NCBI GenBank assembly: GCA_964372125.1
Contig: CAYJPL010000007.1
Location: 17,179 to 81,178 of the forward strand
Direction: 5' to 3'
DNA length: 64,000 nucleotides
From: Tannockella sp964372125
GTDB taxonomy: Bacteria > Bacillota_I > Bacilli_A > Erysipelotrichales > Coprobacillaceae
Position numbers and translations under genes: made by a program
In this document: positions 17,605-26,149 of the stretch, piece after piece
How the letters are laid out: each line of letters starts with the position of its first letter
Position numbering within the stretch: position 1 is the stretch's first letter
The notes under the pieces: model-generated
Databases searched by the model: none
The model's input: only the letters and a program-made list of their open reading frames with translations
What the model was told of the DNA's origin: nothing

Positions 17605-18556
17605 TTATGGAATCATAAGTTGTGCATCAATTGTTTCAAGATTTGTAGATGGTATTAAAGAAAGTACGAAAGGCAATGCATATGCAATATGCTCTCGTAA
17701 TATAGAAAAAGCCAAACAAACAGCAAGCAAGCTAAATATTCCTCATTTTTATGGTAGTAGCGAGGAAATATATAATGATCCAAATATTGATATTGTGTAT
17801 ATACCAACAATTAATTCTTTACATTTTGAGGAATGCAAAAACGCATTGCAAGCCAAGAAACACGTTATTGTTGAAAAGCCATTTACTTGTAATCCAGAGG
17901 ATACTAAAGAGTTGTTTAAAATTGCAAAAGAAAATAATTGTTTTTTAATGGAAGCACAAAAATCAGTATTTTTACCAACCACAAATAAAGTAAAAGAATT
18001 ATTAACAAACAATATTATCGGTAATATTAAATACATTGAACTAAAAGCCGGCTTTCCTGGAAGATTCGATTATGATCACTGGATGTATGACATTAAAAAA
18101 GGCGGCGGTGCACTGTATGGTAGCGCCACTTACACAATTGAACTCTTACAATACTTATTTGATATGCCTTCAATAAAAGCAGATGGAGTTGCAAAAATTG
18201 GTCCAACAAATGTTGATGAAACATGTAATTTCCAGCTTTTATTAAATGAAGAAATATTAGTTTCTTCAACCATTTCAATGGAAATACCACTACAAAATGA
18301 AGCAGTTATATATGGCGATAAAGGATATATAGCAATTCCTAACTATTGGAAATCGCGTGAAGTATTTGTAACTATGCACGATGGTAATTCTATGCACTAT
18401 CCATTTAATTTCAACAGTGAATTTTTATTTGAAATAGAACATATTCATGAATGTATAGAAAAAGGACTTCTACAAAGCCCGGTAATGACTAAAGAAAAAA
18501 CAATTGAAAGTGCAACTATTGTTAGCAACTTACATCATAAATGGAAATTATTATAG
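17597..18556 (+). CDS. Gfo/Idh/MocA family NAD(P)-dependent oxidoreductase
   Basis: Cytoplasmic dehydrogenase of unknown, probably sugar-related substrate; 319 residues. The Rossmann start is atypical (YGIISCASIVSRFVDGI in place of G-x-G-x-x-G), but VYIPTINSLHFEECKNALQAKKHVIVEKPF is the classical catalytic EKP segment, and the C-terminal half fits the GFO/IDH beta-sheet domain (GGGALYGSATYTIELLQYLF). Translation probably couples to msrC through the 8-nt overlap. The function of the pair is unclear. Confidence 0.8.
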   Translation: MYNYGIISCASIVSRFVDGIKESTKGNAYAICSRNIEKAKQTASKLNIPHFYGSSEEIYNDPNIDIVYIPTINSLHFEECKNALQAKKHVIVEKPFTCNPEDTKELFKIAKENNCFLMEAQKSVFLPTTNKVKELLTNNIIGNIKYIELKAGFPGRFDYDHWMYDIKKGGGALYGSATYTIELLQYLFDMPSIKADGVAKIGPTNVDETCNFQLLLNEEILVSSTISMEIPLQNEAVIYGDKGYIAIPNYWKSREVFVTMHDGNSMHYPFNFNSEFLFEIEHIHECIEKGLLQSPVMTKEKTIESATIVSNLHHKWKLL

Positions 18557-18585
18557 GATATGTTTTACTACATATCCTTTTTATT
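18555..18585 (+). terminator. Terminator of the msrC-oxidoreductase operon
   Basis: Stem AGGATATG / CATATCCT (18555-18562 with 18571-18578) followed by six T. Confidence 0.85.
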
Positions 18586-18599
18586 TAAATAATTAATAT

Positions 18600-18624
18600 A
18601 AAAAGATGGTCATATGACCATCTT
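18600..18624 (-). terminator. Terminator overlapping the GntR stop codon
   Basis: Perfect 22-bp palindrome AAGATGGTCAT/ATGACCATCTT (18603-18624), followed by T-rich sequence on the minus strand. The stop codon at 18623-18625 lies in its first arm. Confidence 0.8.
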
Positions 18625-19294
18625 ATATTTTTGTGTCATAATAGTTTCTAACTAATGACTGTGTTTTACGAATATGCGTTTGGATTTTTTCTTTAGCTTT
18701 TTCGACATCTCTTTCTTTTATTGCTTCGTATATTTCTCGATGTTCTATTGCAGCACTTTCAAGACGCTTAGGCTGACGAATCGAATGTTTAGAAGTTACA
18801 TGAATATAGTAATTTATATCTTTTAAAAGTCGTTCAAAGTATTGTGACTTTGTTCCTTTATAGATTGATTCATGGAAAGAAATGTTTAATTCTTCAAATT
18901 TTTCTTGATCACATTTTGTTGCATAAAACTCCATCAATTCACAAATTTCTTCTAGTTTAGAAAGTTGTTCTTCATCAATGCGTTCAATTGCAAATCCAAT
19001 TGCTAATTTTTCTAATACATAACGTATTTCTAGCATATCATCAATATCTCTTCCAGAAAAACCAAGCACATATACCCCTTTATTTGGAATACTGTTTACT
19101 AATCCTTCTAATTCTAATTGTTTTAGGGCCTCACGTATTGGTGTTCTTGATATATTTAATTCTTTAGATAATACAACTTCATTTAATTTTTCGCCTGGTT
19201 TGTATTCCTCATTTAAAATTTTATCCCTTAATAATACAAATATTCGACTCCCTAATGAACCATGGCTAATATTTTCGAATAATTTATTTGTCAT
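18623..19294 (-). CDS. GntR family regulator, FadR/FCD subfamily
   Basis: Transcription regulator of 223 residues. The N-terminal winged helix is clear (LRDKILNEEYKPGEKLNEVVLSKEL begins the domain, with ISRTPIREALKQLELEG as recognition helix region, residues ~50-68), and the C-terminal FCD domain (~85-215) carries the usual metal-binding Asp/His residues (IRYVLEKLAI, FHESIYKG, EHREIYEAI). Nine bases downstream of the isocitrate dehydrogenase gene, it is the last gene of the acn-icd operon. The palindrome in that operon's promoter (22238-22249) matches the operator style of this subfamily, so autoregulation with a tricarboxylate or 2-oxoglutarate effector is likely (inference). Confidence 0.88.
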   Translation of the reverse strand: MTNKLFENISHGSLGSRIFVLLRDKILNEEYKPGEKLNEVVLSKELNISRTPIREALKQLELEGLVNSIPNKGVYVLGFSGRDIDDMLEIRYVLEKLAIGFAIERIDEEQLSKLEEICELMEFYATKCDQEKFEELNISFHESIYKGTKSQYFERLLKDINYYIHVTSKHSIRQPKRLESAAIEHREIYEAIKERDVEKAKEKIQTHIRKTQSLVRNYYDTKI

Positions 19295-19303
19295 TTTCTT
19301 TCC

Positions 19304-20296
19304 CTATAATACGCATGCGACTTCATTGATGAAAGCGTCCGTTGTTGCGTTCCCACCAATATCAGGGGTTGTGTATTTTCCTTCTCCTATAACTTTTGTT
19401 AATGCATTGCGTAGTCTTCTTGCTTCATCTGTATATTGTAGTGCTTCTAACATCATTGCAAATGCAAGTAATAATGCAGTTGGATTTGCAATGCCTTTTC
19501 CAGCAATATCTGGGGCACTACCATGCACTGCTTCATATATACGATATTCATCACCAATATTTCCACTTGGTGCTAATCCAAGCCCTCCGACTAATCCGGC
19601 ACATAGATCTGAGACAATGTCTCCATATAAATTTGGAGCTACTAATACATCATACTTTTCAGGATTAATAACTAATTGCATACACATATTATCAACTATC
19701 ACATCGGTAGCTTCTATTTCTGGATATTCTTTAGAAACATTTTTAAATGATTCTAAGAATAATCCATCACTAAACTTCATGATATTTGCTTTATGTACAG
19801 CCGTAACTTTTTTACGTCCATTCTTTTTAGCGTACTCAAAGGCATATCGACAAATTCTCTCGCTTGCCTGACGAGTAATTAACTTAACTCCATTTGCGAT
19901 ATCAGGAGTTACCATGTATTCAATTCCTTTATATAAATCTTCAGTATTTTCTCTAATAATAACCAAATCTATATCTTGGTATCTTGAATTTACACCATCA
20001 AAACTCACTATTGGTCGAACATTAGCATAGGTATTGAATTGTTGGCGCATTGCCACATTTACACTTCTAAAGCCAGTTGCTAACGGTGTAGCAGTTGGAC
20101 CTTTTAATACCCATTTATGTTCTTTAATAGCTTCGATTGCTCCTGGCTCAAATAGCTCACCAGTTGCATCAGCATATTCACCACCAATTTGATATGATAC
20201 CCAATCTATGTCTAATTGTAAAGCTTTTGTTATAGAAATTACACTTTTTGATATCTCTTTCCCTATTCCATCTCCTGGTAGTAATACTGCCTTCAT
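19304..20296 (-). CDS. icd: Isocitrate dehydrogenase, NAD-type (isocitrate/isopropylmalate family)
   Basis: Oxidative decarboxylation of isocitrate to 2-oxoglutarate. The 330-residue enzyme has the LPGDGIGKEI start, SVNVAMRQQFNTYANVRP with the isocitrate-binding Ser/Asn/Arg set, IIRENTEDLYKGIEY and the cofactor loop EAVHGSAPDIAGKGIANPTA. The short length and I-E-Y after the ENTEDLY segment fit NAD-dependent dimeric IDHs rather than the ~420-residue NADP enzymes; 3-isopropylmalate or homoisocitrate dehydrogenase is less likely given the aconitase neighbour. The ATG overlaps the aconitase stop by one base (TAATG). Confidence 0.85.
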   Translation of the reverse strand: MKAVLLPGDGIGKEISKSVISITKALQLDIDWVSYQIGGEYADATGELFEPGAIEAIKEHKWVLKGPTATPLATGFRSVNVAMRQQFNTYANVRPIVSFDGVNSRYQDIDLVIIRENTEDLYKGIEYMVTPDIANGVKLITRQASERICRYAFEYAKKNGRKKVTAVHKANIMKFSDGLFLESFKNVSKEYPEIEATDVIVDNMCMQLVINPEKYDVLVAPNLYGDIVSDLCAGLVGGLGLAPSGNIGDEYRIYEAVHGSAPDIAGKGIANPTALLLAFAMMLEALQYTDEARRLRNALTKVIGEGKYTTPDIGGNATTDAFINEVACVL

Positions 20297-22221
20297 TATA
20301 CATTTCCCCCTAGTTCTTTTATTGCATTTAATAAGCCACCATATTCTATCATTGTTTTTTCTCTACTAGCCAACTCTAATGGTAATTCTATTGATGTACC
20401 ATTAGTTGTGTTTCTAACTATCACATTTCCATTCGACGCTACTGCATCAACGATATTTTCAATACAATAATCATCTTCTAGATTGAAGAAGTCACTTTGC
20501 GTAGTAGATATTACAATTGGTAAAATTCCATTATTAATTAAGTTTGAGCGATGTATACGTGCAAATGAATTCGCAAATACTGCTTTAATTTTTAAATAGT
20601 TTGGCACTAGTGCCGCATGTTCTCTTGATGAACCTTGTCCATAGTTGTCCCCACCAACAATGAAGCCACCGCCATTTGCCATAGCACGATCATGGAATTG
20701 ATCATCCACTTTACAAAATGCAAACTTTGCAAGGTGTGGCACATTTGATCTATAAGGTAGTAGTTTTGAATCGGATGGTACGATGTGGTCAGTAGAAATG
20801 TTATCTCCAACTTTTAGTACAACTTTACTACTGATTGTATCAACCATCTTCTCTCCACGTGGGACTGGTTTAATATTCGGTCCCATATACACTTCATTAT
20901 TTTCATCATACTCATCAATAAAGAAAGTATCATTTTTGATAAATGGTGTATTTAAATTTGTTTCAAATTCTATATCCTTGTCAAAATCTTCACTTATTAC
21001 ACCTTTTATTGCACTAATCGCTGCAATTTCCGGAGACACTAGATACACACTAGCGTCATTTGTTCCTGATCTTCCTTTAAAATTACGATTTATAGTACGT
21101 AAAGAAACACCTTTTGATAATGGTGCTTGCCCCATTCCAATGCATGGTCCACATCCACATTCTAATATTCTAGCCCCAGCTTGAATCATAGTTGCAAGTG
21201 CCCCATTTGTTGAAAGCATCGCAAGAATAGAACTTGATCCTGGTGCAATTACTAATGACACATGGTCAGCTACTGTATTTCCTTTTAAAATACTCGCAAC
21301 ATTCATTAAATCACTATAAGATGAATTCGTGCAACTTCCAATAACTACTTGATTTACTTTAATACCAGCAACTTCACTTACTGGCACAACTGCATCTGGG
21401 CTATGTGGTTTTGCGATCATCGGAACTAGATTATCCAATTCTACAACAAGTTCTTCATCATACGTTGCATCACAGTCTGCCTTTAGCTCAACATAATCAT
21501 TCTCTCTTCCTTGTTGTTTTAAATATTCACGAGTCTTTTCATCTGTTGGGAAAATTGAAGTTGTTGCTCCTAGTTCTGCACCCATATTACAGATTGTTGC
21601 TCTTTCTGTTAATGTTAATGAATCTACTCCACTACCAGTATATTCAATGATTTTGTTTACGCCACCTTTTACAGTTAACTTCTCCAATACTTTTAAAATA
21701 ATATCTTTTGCACTTACAAATTTTGATTTTGTGCCAATTAATTCTACTTTTACAACACTTGGACATGATAAATAATATTTACCAGTTGCCATTGCTACAG
21801 CTACGTCTAATCCACCTGCTCCAATAGCGATCATCCCCATTGCCCCACATGTTGGCGTATGCGAATCTGATCCTACTAATGTTTGACCAGGAATCGAAAA
21901 ATTTTCTAGTTGTAATTGATGACATACTCCATTACCTGGTTTTGAAAAAACAATACCGTGTTTTTTGGCTACACTACGAATAAATTCATGATCATCCATG
22001 TTTTCAAATCCAGTTTGTAACATGTTATGGTCAATATATGCAACAGCTTTTTTCACTGCTACATGTTTGATATTCATCGCTTCAAGCTGTAAATATGCCA
22101 TAGTTCCTGTTGAATCTTGTGTTAATGTTTGGTCAATTTCTATTGCGATTTGGTTCCCCGCTACCAAATCACCATCAACCAATTTTGATTTTAATACCTT
22201 ATATGCTAAGTTTATACCCAT
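20296..22221 (-). CDS. acn: Aconitate hydratase, compact mitochondrial-type
   Basis: Converts citrate to isocitrate with a [4Fe-4S] cluster. The protein is 641 residues from the ATG at 22219-22221, which has GGAGGTAATGAT upstream; nine further in-frame codons are not needed. Signature stretches include the substrate-binding LVGSDSHTPTCGAMG, the cluster ligands in GSCTNSSYSDL and CGCGPCIGMGQ, and the C-terminal swivel domain GGDNYGQGSSREHAALVP. At ~640 residues it is shorter than AcnA (~900) and resembles the clostridial type. It is the first gene of acn-icd-gntR, giving 2-oxoglutarate for glutamate synthesis; no citrate synthase lies in this window. Confidence 0.93.
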   Translation of the reverse strand: MGINLAYKVLKSKLVDGDLVAGNQIAIEIDQTLTQDSTGTMAYLQLEAMNIKHVAVKKAVAYIDHNMLQTGFENMDDHEFIRSVAKKHGIVFSKPGNGVCHQLQLENFSIPGQTLVGSDSHTPTCGAMGMIAIGAGGLDVAVAMATGKYYLSCPSVVKVELIGTKSKFVSAKDIILKVLEKLTVKGGVNKIIEYTGSGVDSLTLTERATICNMGAELGATTSIFPTDEKTREYLKQQGRENDYVELKADCDATYDEELVVELDNLVPMIAKPHSPDAVVPVSEVAGIKVNQVVIGSCTNSSYSDLMNVASILKGNTVADHVSLVIAPGSSSILAMLSTNGALATMIQAGARILECGCGPCIGMGQAPLSKGVSLRTINRNFKGRSGTNDASVYLVSPEIAAISAIKGVISEDFDKDIEFETNLNTPFIKNDTFFIDEYDENNEVYMGPNIKPVPRGEKMVDTISSKVVLKVGDNISTDHIVPSDSKLLPYRSNVPHLAKFAFCKVDDQFHDRAMANGGGFIVGGDNYGQGSSREHAALVPNYLKIKAVFANSFARIHRSNLINNGILPIVISTTQSDFFNLEDDYCIENIVDAVASNGNVIVRNTTNGTSIELPLELASREKTMIEYGGLLNAIKELGGNV

Positions 22222-22237
22222 ATCATTACCTCCATCG

Positions 22238-22276
22238 ATTGTATACAATTATACATTTTTAAGCAATTTATGTAAA
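22238..22276 (-). promoter_or_regulatory. acn promoter with a perfect 12-bp palindromic operator
   Basis: -35 TTTACA (22271-22276), 17-nt spacer and -10 TATAAT (22248-22253). The perfect palindrome ATTGTATACAAT (22238-22249) overlaps the last two bases of the -10 and covers the transcription start region, ending just before the GGAGG RBS. TTGTATACAA-type palindromes are typical operators of FCD-GntR repressors, and one is encoded at the end of this operon. Confidence 0.75.
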
Positions 22277-22341
22277 TAGTTTCGTTTTAATTTTTACAAT
22301 TTTACTTGATTTTATGCTAAAATATCAAAAGAGGTGAAATT

Positions 22342-24195
22342 ATGATAATCGAATGTTCAAACGTAACAAAGTCATTCCAAGGTGAATTGTTACTTAAAAA
22401 TATAACCTTTACTATCAAAGAAAAAGAGCGTATTGCAATCGTTGGTGTAAATGGTGCTGGAAAAACTACAATATTAAAAATACTAGATGATCAATTAGAA
22501 ATTGATAGTGGTAATATCTTTAAAGCAAAGGATATTTCTATTGGTTATTTAAGACAAGAACATAATTTAGATATGAGTAAAACAATATATCAATCGGCAC
22601 TTGATATTTTTGATTCCTTAATTGTCATGGAGCAATCACTGCGTTCCTTAGAACAACGTATGGGTGAAAACTTTAATGATGAAGTAATGAATCAGTATGA
22701 CCGCTTATCACATCAGTTTAGTGAATTAGGTGGTTATATGTATTTAAGTAAAATTGAAGGTGTATTAAAAGGTGTCGGATTCACAAAGGAAGAATTCAAT
22801 ATGGTTGTTTCTACTCTTTCAGGGGGGCAAAAGACAAGGCTATCACTTGCGAAATTGCTATTACAAGAACCAAAACTGCTTTTACTTGATGAACCTACCA
22901 ATCATTTGGATGCAAATGCCATACGCTTTTTAGAGGGATATCTAAAAGGCTATCCACATTCTATTATTTTTGTCAGCCATGATCGATATTTTATAGACCA
23001 AGTTGCTAATACTATTGTTGAAGTAGAAAATGGTAAATCAAAAGTGTATAACTGTATGTACCATGAATATTCTATTCGTAAGCAACAACTTCGCGCAATT
23101 GAACTAAAACAGTATGTAAATCAACAACGTGAAATTGCTAAAGCACAGGCGAGTATTGATTTACTTAAATCATTCAATCGTGAAAAGTCAGTTCGCCGCG
23201 CAATGTCAAAAGAAAAACAACTTTCTAAAATTGAAAGAATTGATAAACCAGAATCATTACCCGAGAGTATTTCAATGTCATTTACTCCCCGTTTAGAATC
23301 TGGACATGAAGTCGTTAAAGTAAAAGATGTGGCAATTGGATATAGTGACATTCTATCTAAGAATATTGATTTTACAATAGTAAAAAATCAAAGAATTGCA
23401 CTCGTTGGTCAAAATGGAATTGGTAAAACAACGCTCTTTAAAGCAATTATGAAAGTATTACAACCAATGTCTGGTAAAATAACCTTAGGAAGTAAAATAG
23501 ATATTGGATATTATGATCAAGAGCATACTTCTCTTTCATTGTCATCTACTATATTTAATGAAATATCTGATGCCTACCCTAAAATGACAAATACTGAAAT
23601 ACGTTCTATTCTAGCCATGTTTAATTTCAAAGGTGATGATGTGTTTAAAGAACTTAGTGTATTGTCTGGTGGTGAAAAAGGACGAGTAGTACTAGCTAAG
23701 TTACTGTTACAACAAGCTAACTTTCTACTATTAGATGAACCAACTAACCACTTAGATATTGCCTCAAAAGAGGTATTGGAACAAGCCTTAGTAGAATTTA
23801 AAGGGACAATATTTTTCATAAGCCATGATCGTTATTTTATCAATAAGATTGCTACTGATGTATATGAACTTACACCAGATGGTGTAATAACATATGCGGG
23901 AAATTATGATAATTATATAAGTAAGAAAATTGTTGTTGAAGAAACAAAAAAAGAAACAGTAACTGTTTCTAAAGTAAAACAGGTAATTGATCGTAAGCAA
24001 CGAAATGAAATAAAAAAAGTTGAAAAAGAAATCACTCGTCTTGAAGAAGAAATTGAAACTCTACAAAACAAATTACAAGACCCAAGCATTATTGATGATT
24101 ACCTTGTTTACAATGAAACAACAGACGCTATTACCAGTTTAGAAATTGAGCTTGAAACTCAGTTAGAAAAATGGCAAGAACTACATGAAGCTTAG
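22342..24195 (+). CDS. ABC-F family ATPase (YdiF/Uup-like ribosome-associated)
   Basis: Soluble protein of 617 residues with two ABC cassettes and no membrane domain. First cassette: Walker A GVNGAGKTT (~37), signature LSGGQKTR, Walker B LLLLDEPTNHLD. Second: GQNGIGKTT, LSGGEKGR, LLLDEPTNHLD. Residues between the cassettes are the P-site tRNA interaction motif-type linker, rich in charged residues, and ~540-617 form a C-terminal coiled coil. ABC-F proteins act on stalled or antibiotic-bound ribosomes; which one this is cannot be said. It overlaps the VanZ-like gene by 11 nt. Confidence 0.9.
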   Translation: MIIECSNVTKSFQGELLLKNITFTIKEKERIAIVGVNGAGKTTILKILDDQLEIDSGNIFKAKDISIGYLRQEHNLDMSKTIYQSALDIFDSLIVMEQSLRSLEQRMGENFNDEVMNQYDRLSHQFSELGGYMYLSKIEGVLKGVGFTKEEFNMVVSTLSGGQKTRLSLAKLLLQEPKLLLLDEPTNHLDANAIRFLEGYLKGYPHSIIFVSHDRYFIDQVANTIVEVENGKSKVYNCMYHEYSIRKQQLRAIELKQYVNQQREIAKAQASIDLLKSFNREKSVRRAMSKEKQLSKIERIDKPESLPESISMSFTPRLESGHEVVKVKDVAIGYSDILSKNIDFTIVKNQRIALVGQNGIGKTTLFKAIMKVLQPMSGKITLGSKIDIGYYDQEHTSLSLSSTIFNEISDAYPKMTNTEIRSILAMFNFKGDDVFKELSVLSGGEKGRVVLAKLLLQQANFLLLDEPTNHLDIASKEVLEQALVEFKGTIFFISHDRYFINKIATDVYELTPDGVITYAGNYDNYISKKIVVEETKKETVTVSKVKQVIDRKQRNEIKKVEKEITRLEEEIETLQNKLQDPSIIDDYLVYNETTDAITSLEIELETQLEKWQELHEA

Positions 24196-24625
24196 ATACT
24201 TTACTCCTGCACTTTTATGGATGATATTAATATTCTATATGTCTAGTCAAGTTGGTAATGATTCTGCTGGTATGAGTGATATGATTGTATCGTTCATACA
24301 ATCACTTATCCATGATATAACAACAGTAGAAGTTTCTATCAATACACTTTCCTTTATTATTCGTAAATCTGCTCATGTGATAGAATACATGATTTTAACA
24401 TTCTTTTTCTTGTATGCATTTTATAAAAATAAATATAATAAATACCTACTATATAGTGCAAGTTTATCAGTTCTTTATGCCATGAGTGACGAACTTCATC
24501 AAACCTTTATTCCAGGACGATCAGGAACTGCTGTAGATGTAGGAATAGATACCATTGGTGTTGTTCTAGCATTACTAATATTTTTAGCGATTAAAAAGTT
24601 CTATTCAAAAAGAAAAACCGCTTAA
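24185..24625 (+). CDS. VanZ-like membrane protein
   Basis: A 146-residue protein with about four membrane segments (~8-20, ~60-80, ~88-103, ~122-140). The VanZ family signature is present in the loops: FYMSSQ near the start, KSAHVIEYM, and SDELHQTFIPGRSGTAVDVGIDTIG. VanZ of enterococci gives low-level teicoplanin resistance, but most homologues are uncharacterised membrane proteins, and no van cluster is present here. The start overlaps the ABC-F stop by 11 nt. Confidence 0.85.
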   Translation: MKLRYFTPALLWMILIFYMSSQVGNDSAGMSDMIVSFIQSLIHDITTVEVSINTLSFIIRKSAHVIEYMILTFFFLYAFYKNKYNKYLLYSASLSVLYAMSDELHQTFIPGRSGTAVDVGIDTIGVVLALLIFLAIKKFYSKRKTA

Positions 24626-24634
24626 GCGGTTTTT
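24613..24634. terminator. Bidirectional terminator between the vanZ-like gene and the ABC operon
   Basis: Perfect 22-bp palindrome centred on CTTAAG (AAAAACCGCTT/AAGCGGTTTTT), with T-rich tracts on both strands. The VanZ stop codon is within it, and the opposing operon ends at 24637. Confidence 0.9.
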
Positions 24635-24636
24635 TA

Positions 24637-25356
24637 TTATTCAATGTTATATGTCTGTGAAATATAATTTTCTAATGTACTCTCATTGATAGCGTCTTTC
24701 TTTATCCCTATTGCATATTTATCTATATATATTACTATTGCTTGATAAGGTACATTTAGTGCATCTAACTCTTCTTTTTTTTCGATGAATAATGCCGCAA
24801 TATCCTTAGCACTTAGCTGATCTAATGTTTCCATATAGGCTATTACTCCATATTTATTTGCAAGTTCACTTATATCATATTGTTTATCGACTTCTAAATC
24901 ACTTATTTGTAACACCATGTCATCAAAATTCTCAAATTGAATTTCTAAAACATTAGAAATAATATTACTGTTATAAAAATAACCAACTAGCTCCTGTCCA
25001 GTAATTTCAGGTGATAAGTATTCAAAATAATATTCATTTGAAATACGATTAAATGTATTATTTCCTGCAAGAACATCATTATAGTACGTATCACGACTAT
25101 ATTTTCCATTTTTAAATATAACACTAAAATTTGAATCTTGACTTTCTATTGTAGTGTACAAAACAACAATGCTAGATCCTTCATGCTCAACAGTTCTTGT
25201 ATATTCAAGTTCGATATCATATCGTTCTATATATTGATCTGCCTGTTGGAGTGGATCTAGTGGTTCTATATTTCTTACATTTATGATTATAATTATTACA
25301 ATTCCCCACATAAATAGGGAAGAGAAAACAAATAAATATTTAATTGATTTTTTCAT
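24637..25356 (-). CDS. Single-pass membrane protein of unknown function in an ABC transporter operon
   Basis: I do not recognise the family. The 239-residue protein has a short basic start (MKKSIK), one membrane segment at ~7-27 without a cleavable site or lipobox, and an acidic extracellular remainder rich in aromatic residues and beta-strand patterns. It follows the ATPase gene by 25 nt and ends at a shared terminator, so it is the third gene of permease-ATPase-this protein. An accessory or substrate-sensing role for that transporter is inference. Confidence 0.65.
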   Translation of the reverse strand: MKKSIKYLFVFSSLFMWGIVIIIIINVRNIEPLDPLQQADQYIERYDIELEYTRTVEHEGSSIVVLYTTIESQDSNFSVIFKNGKYSRDTYYNDVLAGNNTFNRISNEYYFEYLSPEITGQELVGYFYNSNIISNVLEIQFENFDDMVLQISDLEVDKQYDISELANKYGVIAYMETLDQLSAKDIAALFIEKKEELDALNVPYQAIVIYIDKYAIGIKKDAINESTLENYISQTYNIE

Positions 25357-25381
25357 CTTATTCCCTCCTGATAAATGTAGT

Positions 25382-26149
25382 TTATTTGAATAATTTTTGG
25401 CTATCTTTTGATGTAATATCTATTATTTTATAGAAATAGTCTTTTTGACTTAAATTTTCTCTATTTAAAACATGCTCGATAGTACCATCTTTTAAATACA
25501 ATAGTTTTGAAGAATAGGATGCAATTTGTGCATCATGAGTTACCATAACAATCGCAATATTTTCTTTTTCATTTAGTTGTTTAAATGTTGATAATATCTC
25601 ATGTGAGTTTTTGCTATCAAGATTTCCAGTAGGTTCATCTGCTACAATCACTTTTGGATTTGTCACGATTGCTCTTGCAATTGCAACACGTTGTAACTCA
25701 CCACCTGAGCATTCACTAGGATACTTTTCTATTGTGTGTTCGATATTTAATTTTTTAGCAACTTCAATTACTCGTTGTTTTATTTCTAAGGCAGACACTT
25801 TTTGAAGCACTAAAGGCGTTGCAATATTTTCATATACTGTTAATACATCTATAACATTATAATTTTGAAATACAAAACCTAATTTTTGATAACGAAACCT
25901 ACACAAATCACTTTCTTTCATTGATGTGATTTCCCCGCCATCAATGTAAACATTCCCACTGGTTGGTATATCAATTGATGAAATATTATTGATTAGTGTC
26001 GATTTTCCAGACCCAGATGCTCCCATAATACACAAGAACTCTCCAGGAAAAACTTCTAAAGATACTTTGTTTAAAGCGATAAGTGGATTTTTTGTATCAA
26101 GATTATATTTTTTTACAATGTTTTTTGCTTGTAGTATTGCAGTTTTCAT
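25382..26149 (-). CDS. ABC transporter ATP-binding protein (MacB/BceA/LolD type)
   Basis: ATPase of an exporter-like transporter; 255 residues. Walker A GASGSGKST (~43), Q-loop FQNYN, signature CSGGELQRVAIARA, Walker B VIVADEPTGNLDSKNS and switch VTHDAQIASY. ADEPTGNLD is the hallmark of the group that pairs with FtsX-fold permeases, as the next gene upstream shows. The ATG at 26149 abuts the permease stop at 26150. Confidence 0.92.
   Translation of the reverse strand: MKTAILQAKNIVKKYNLDTKNPLIALNKVSLEVFPGEFLCIMGASGSGKSTLINNISSIDIPTSGNVYIDGGEITSMKESDLCRFRYQKLGFVFQNYNVIDVLTVYENIATPLVLQKVSALEIKQRVIEVAKKLNIEHTIEKYPSECSGGELQRVAIARAIVTNPKVIVADEPTGNLDSKNSHEILSTFKQLNEKENIAIVMVTHDAQIASYSSKLLYLKDGTIEHVLNRENLSQKDYFYKIIDITSKDSQKLFK

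Noticed and set aside
22222..22248. Nine-codon extension of aconitase
   Set aside because: It covers the operator and RBS; MGIN has GGAGG at the right spacing.
24185..24625. VanZ as part of a glycopeptide resistance cluster
   Set aside because: No vanA/H/X/R/S homologue is present; VanZ-like proteins are widespread.
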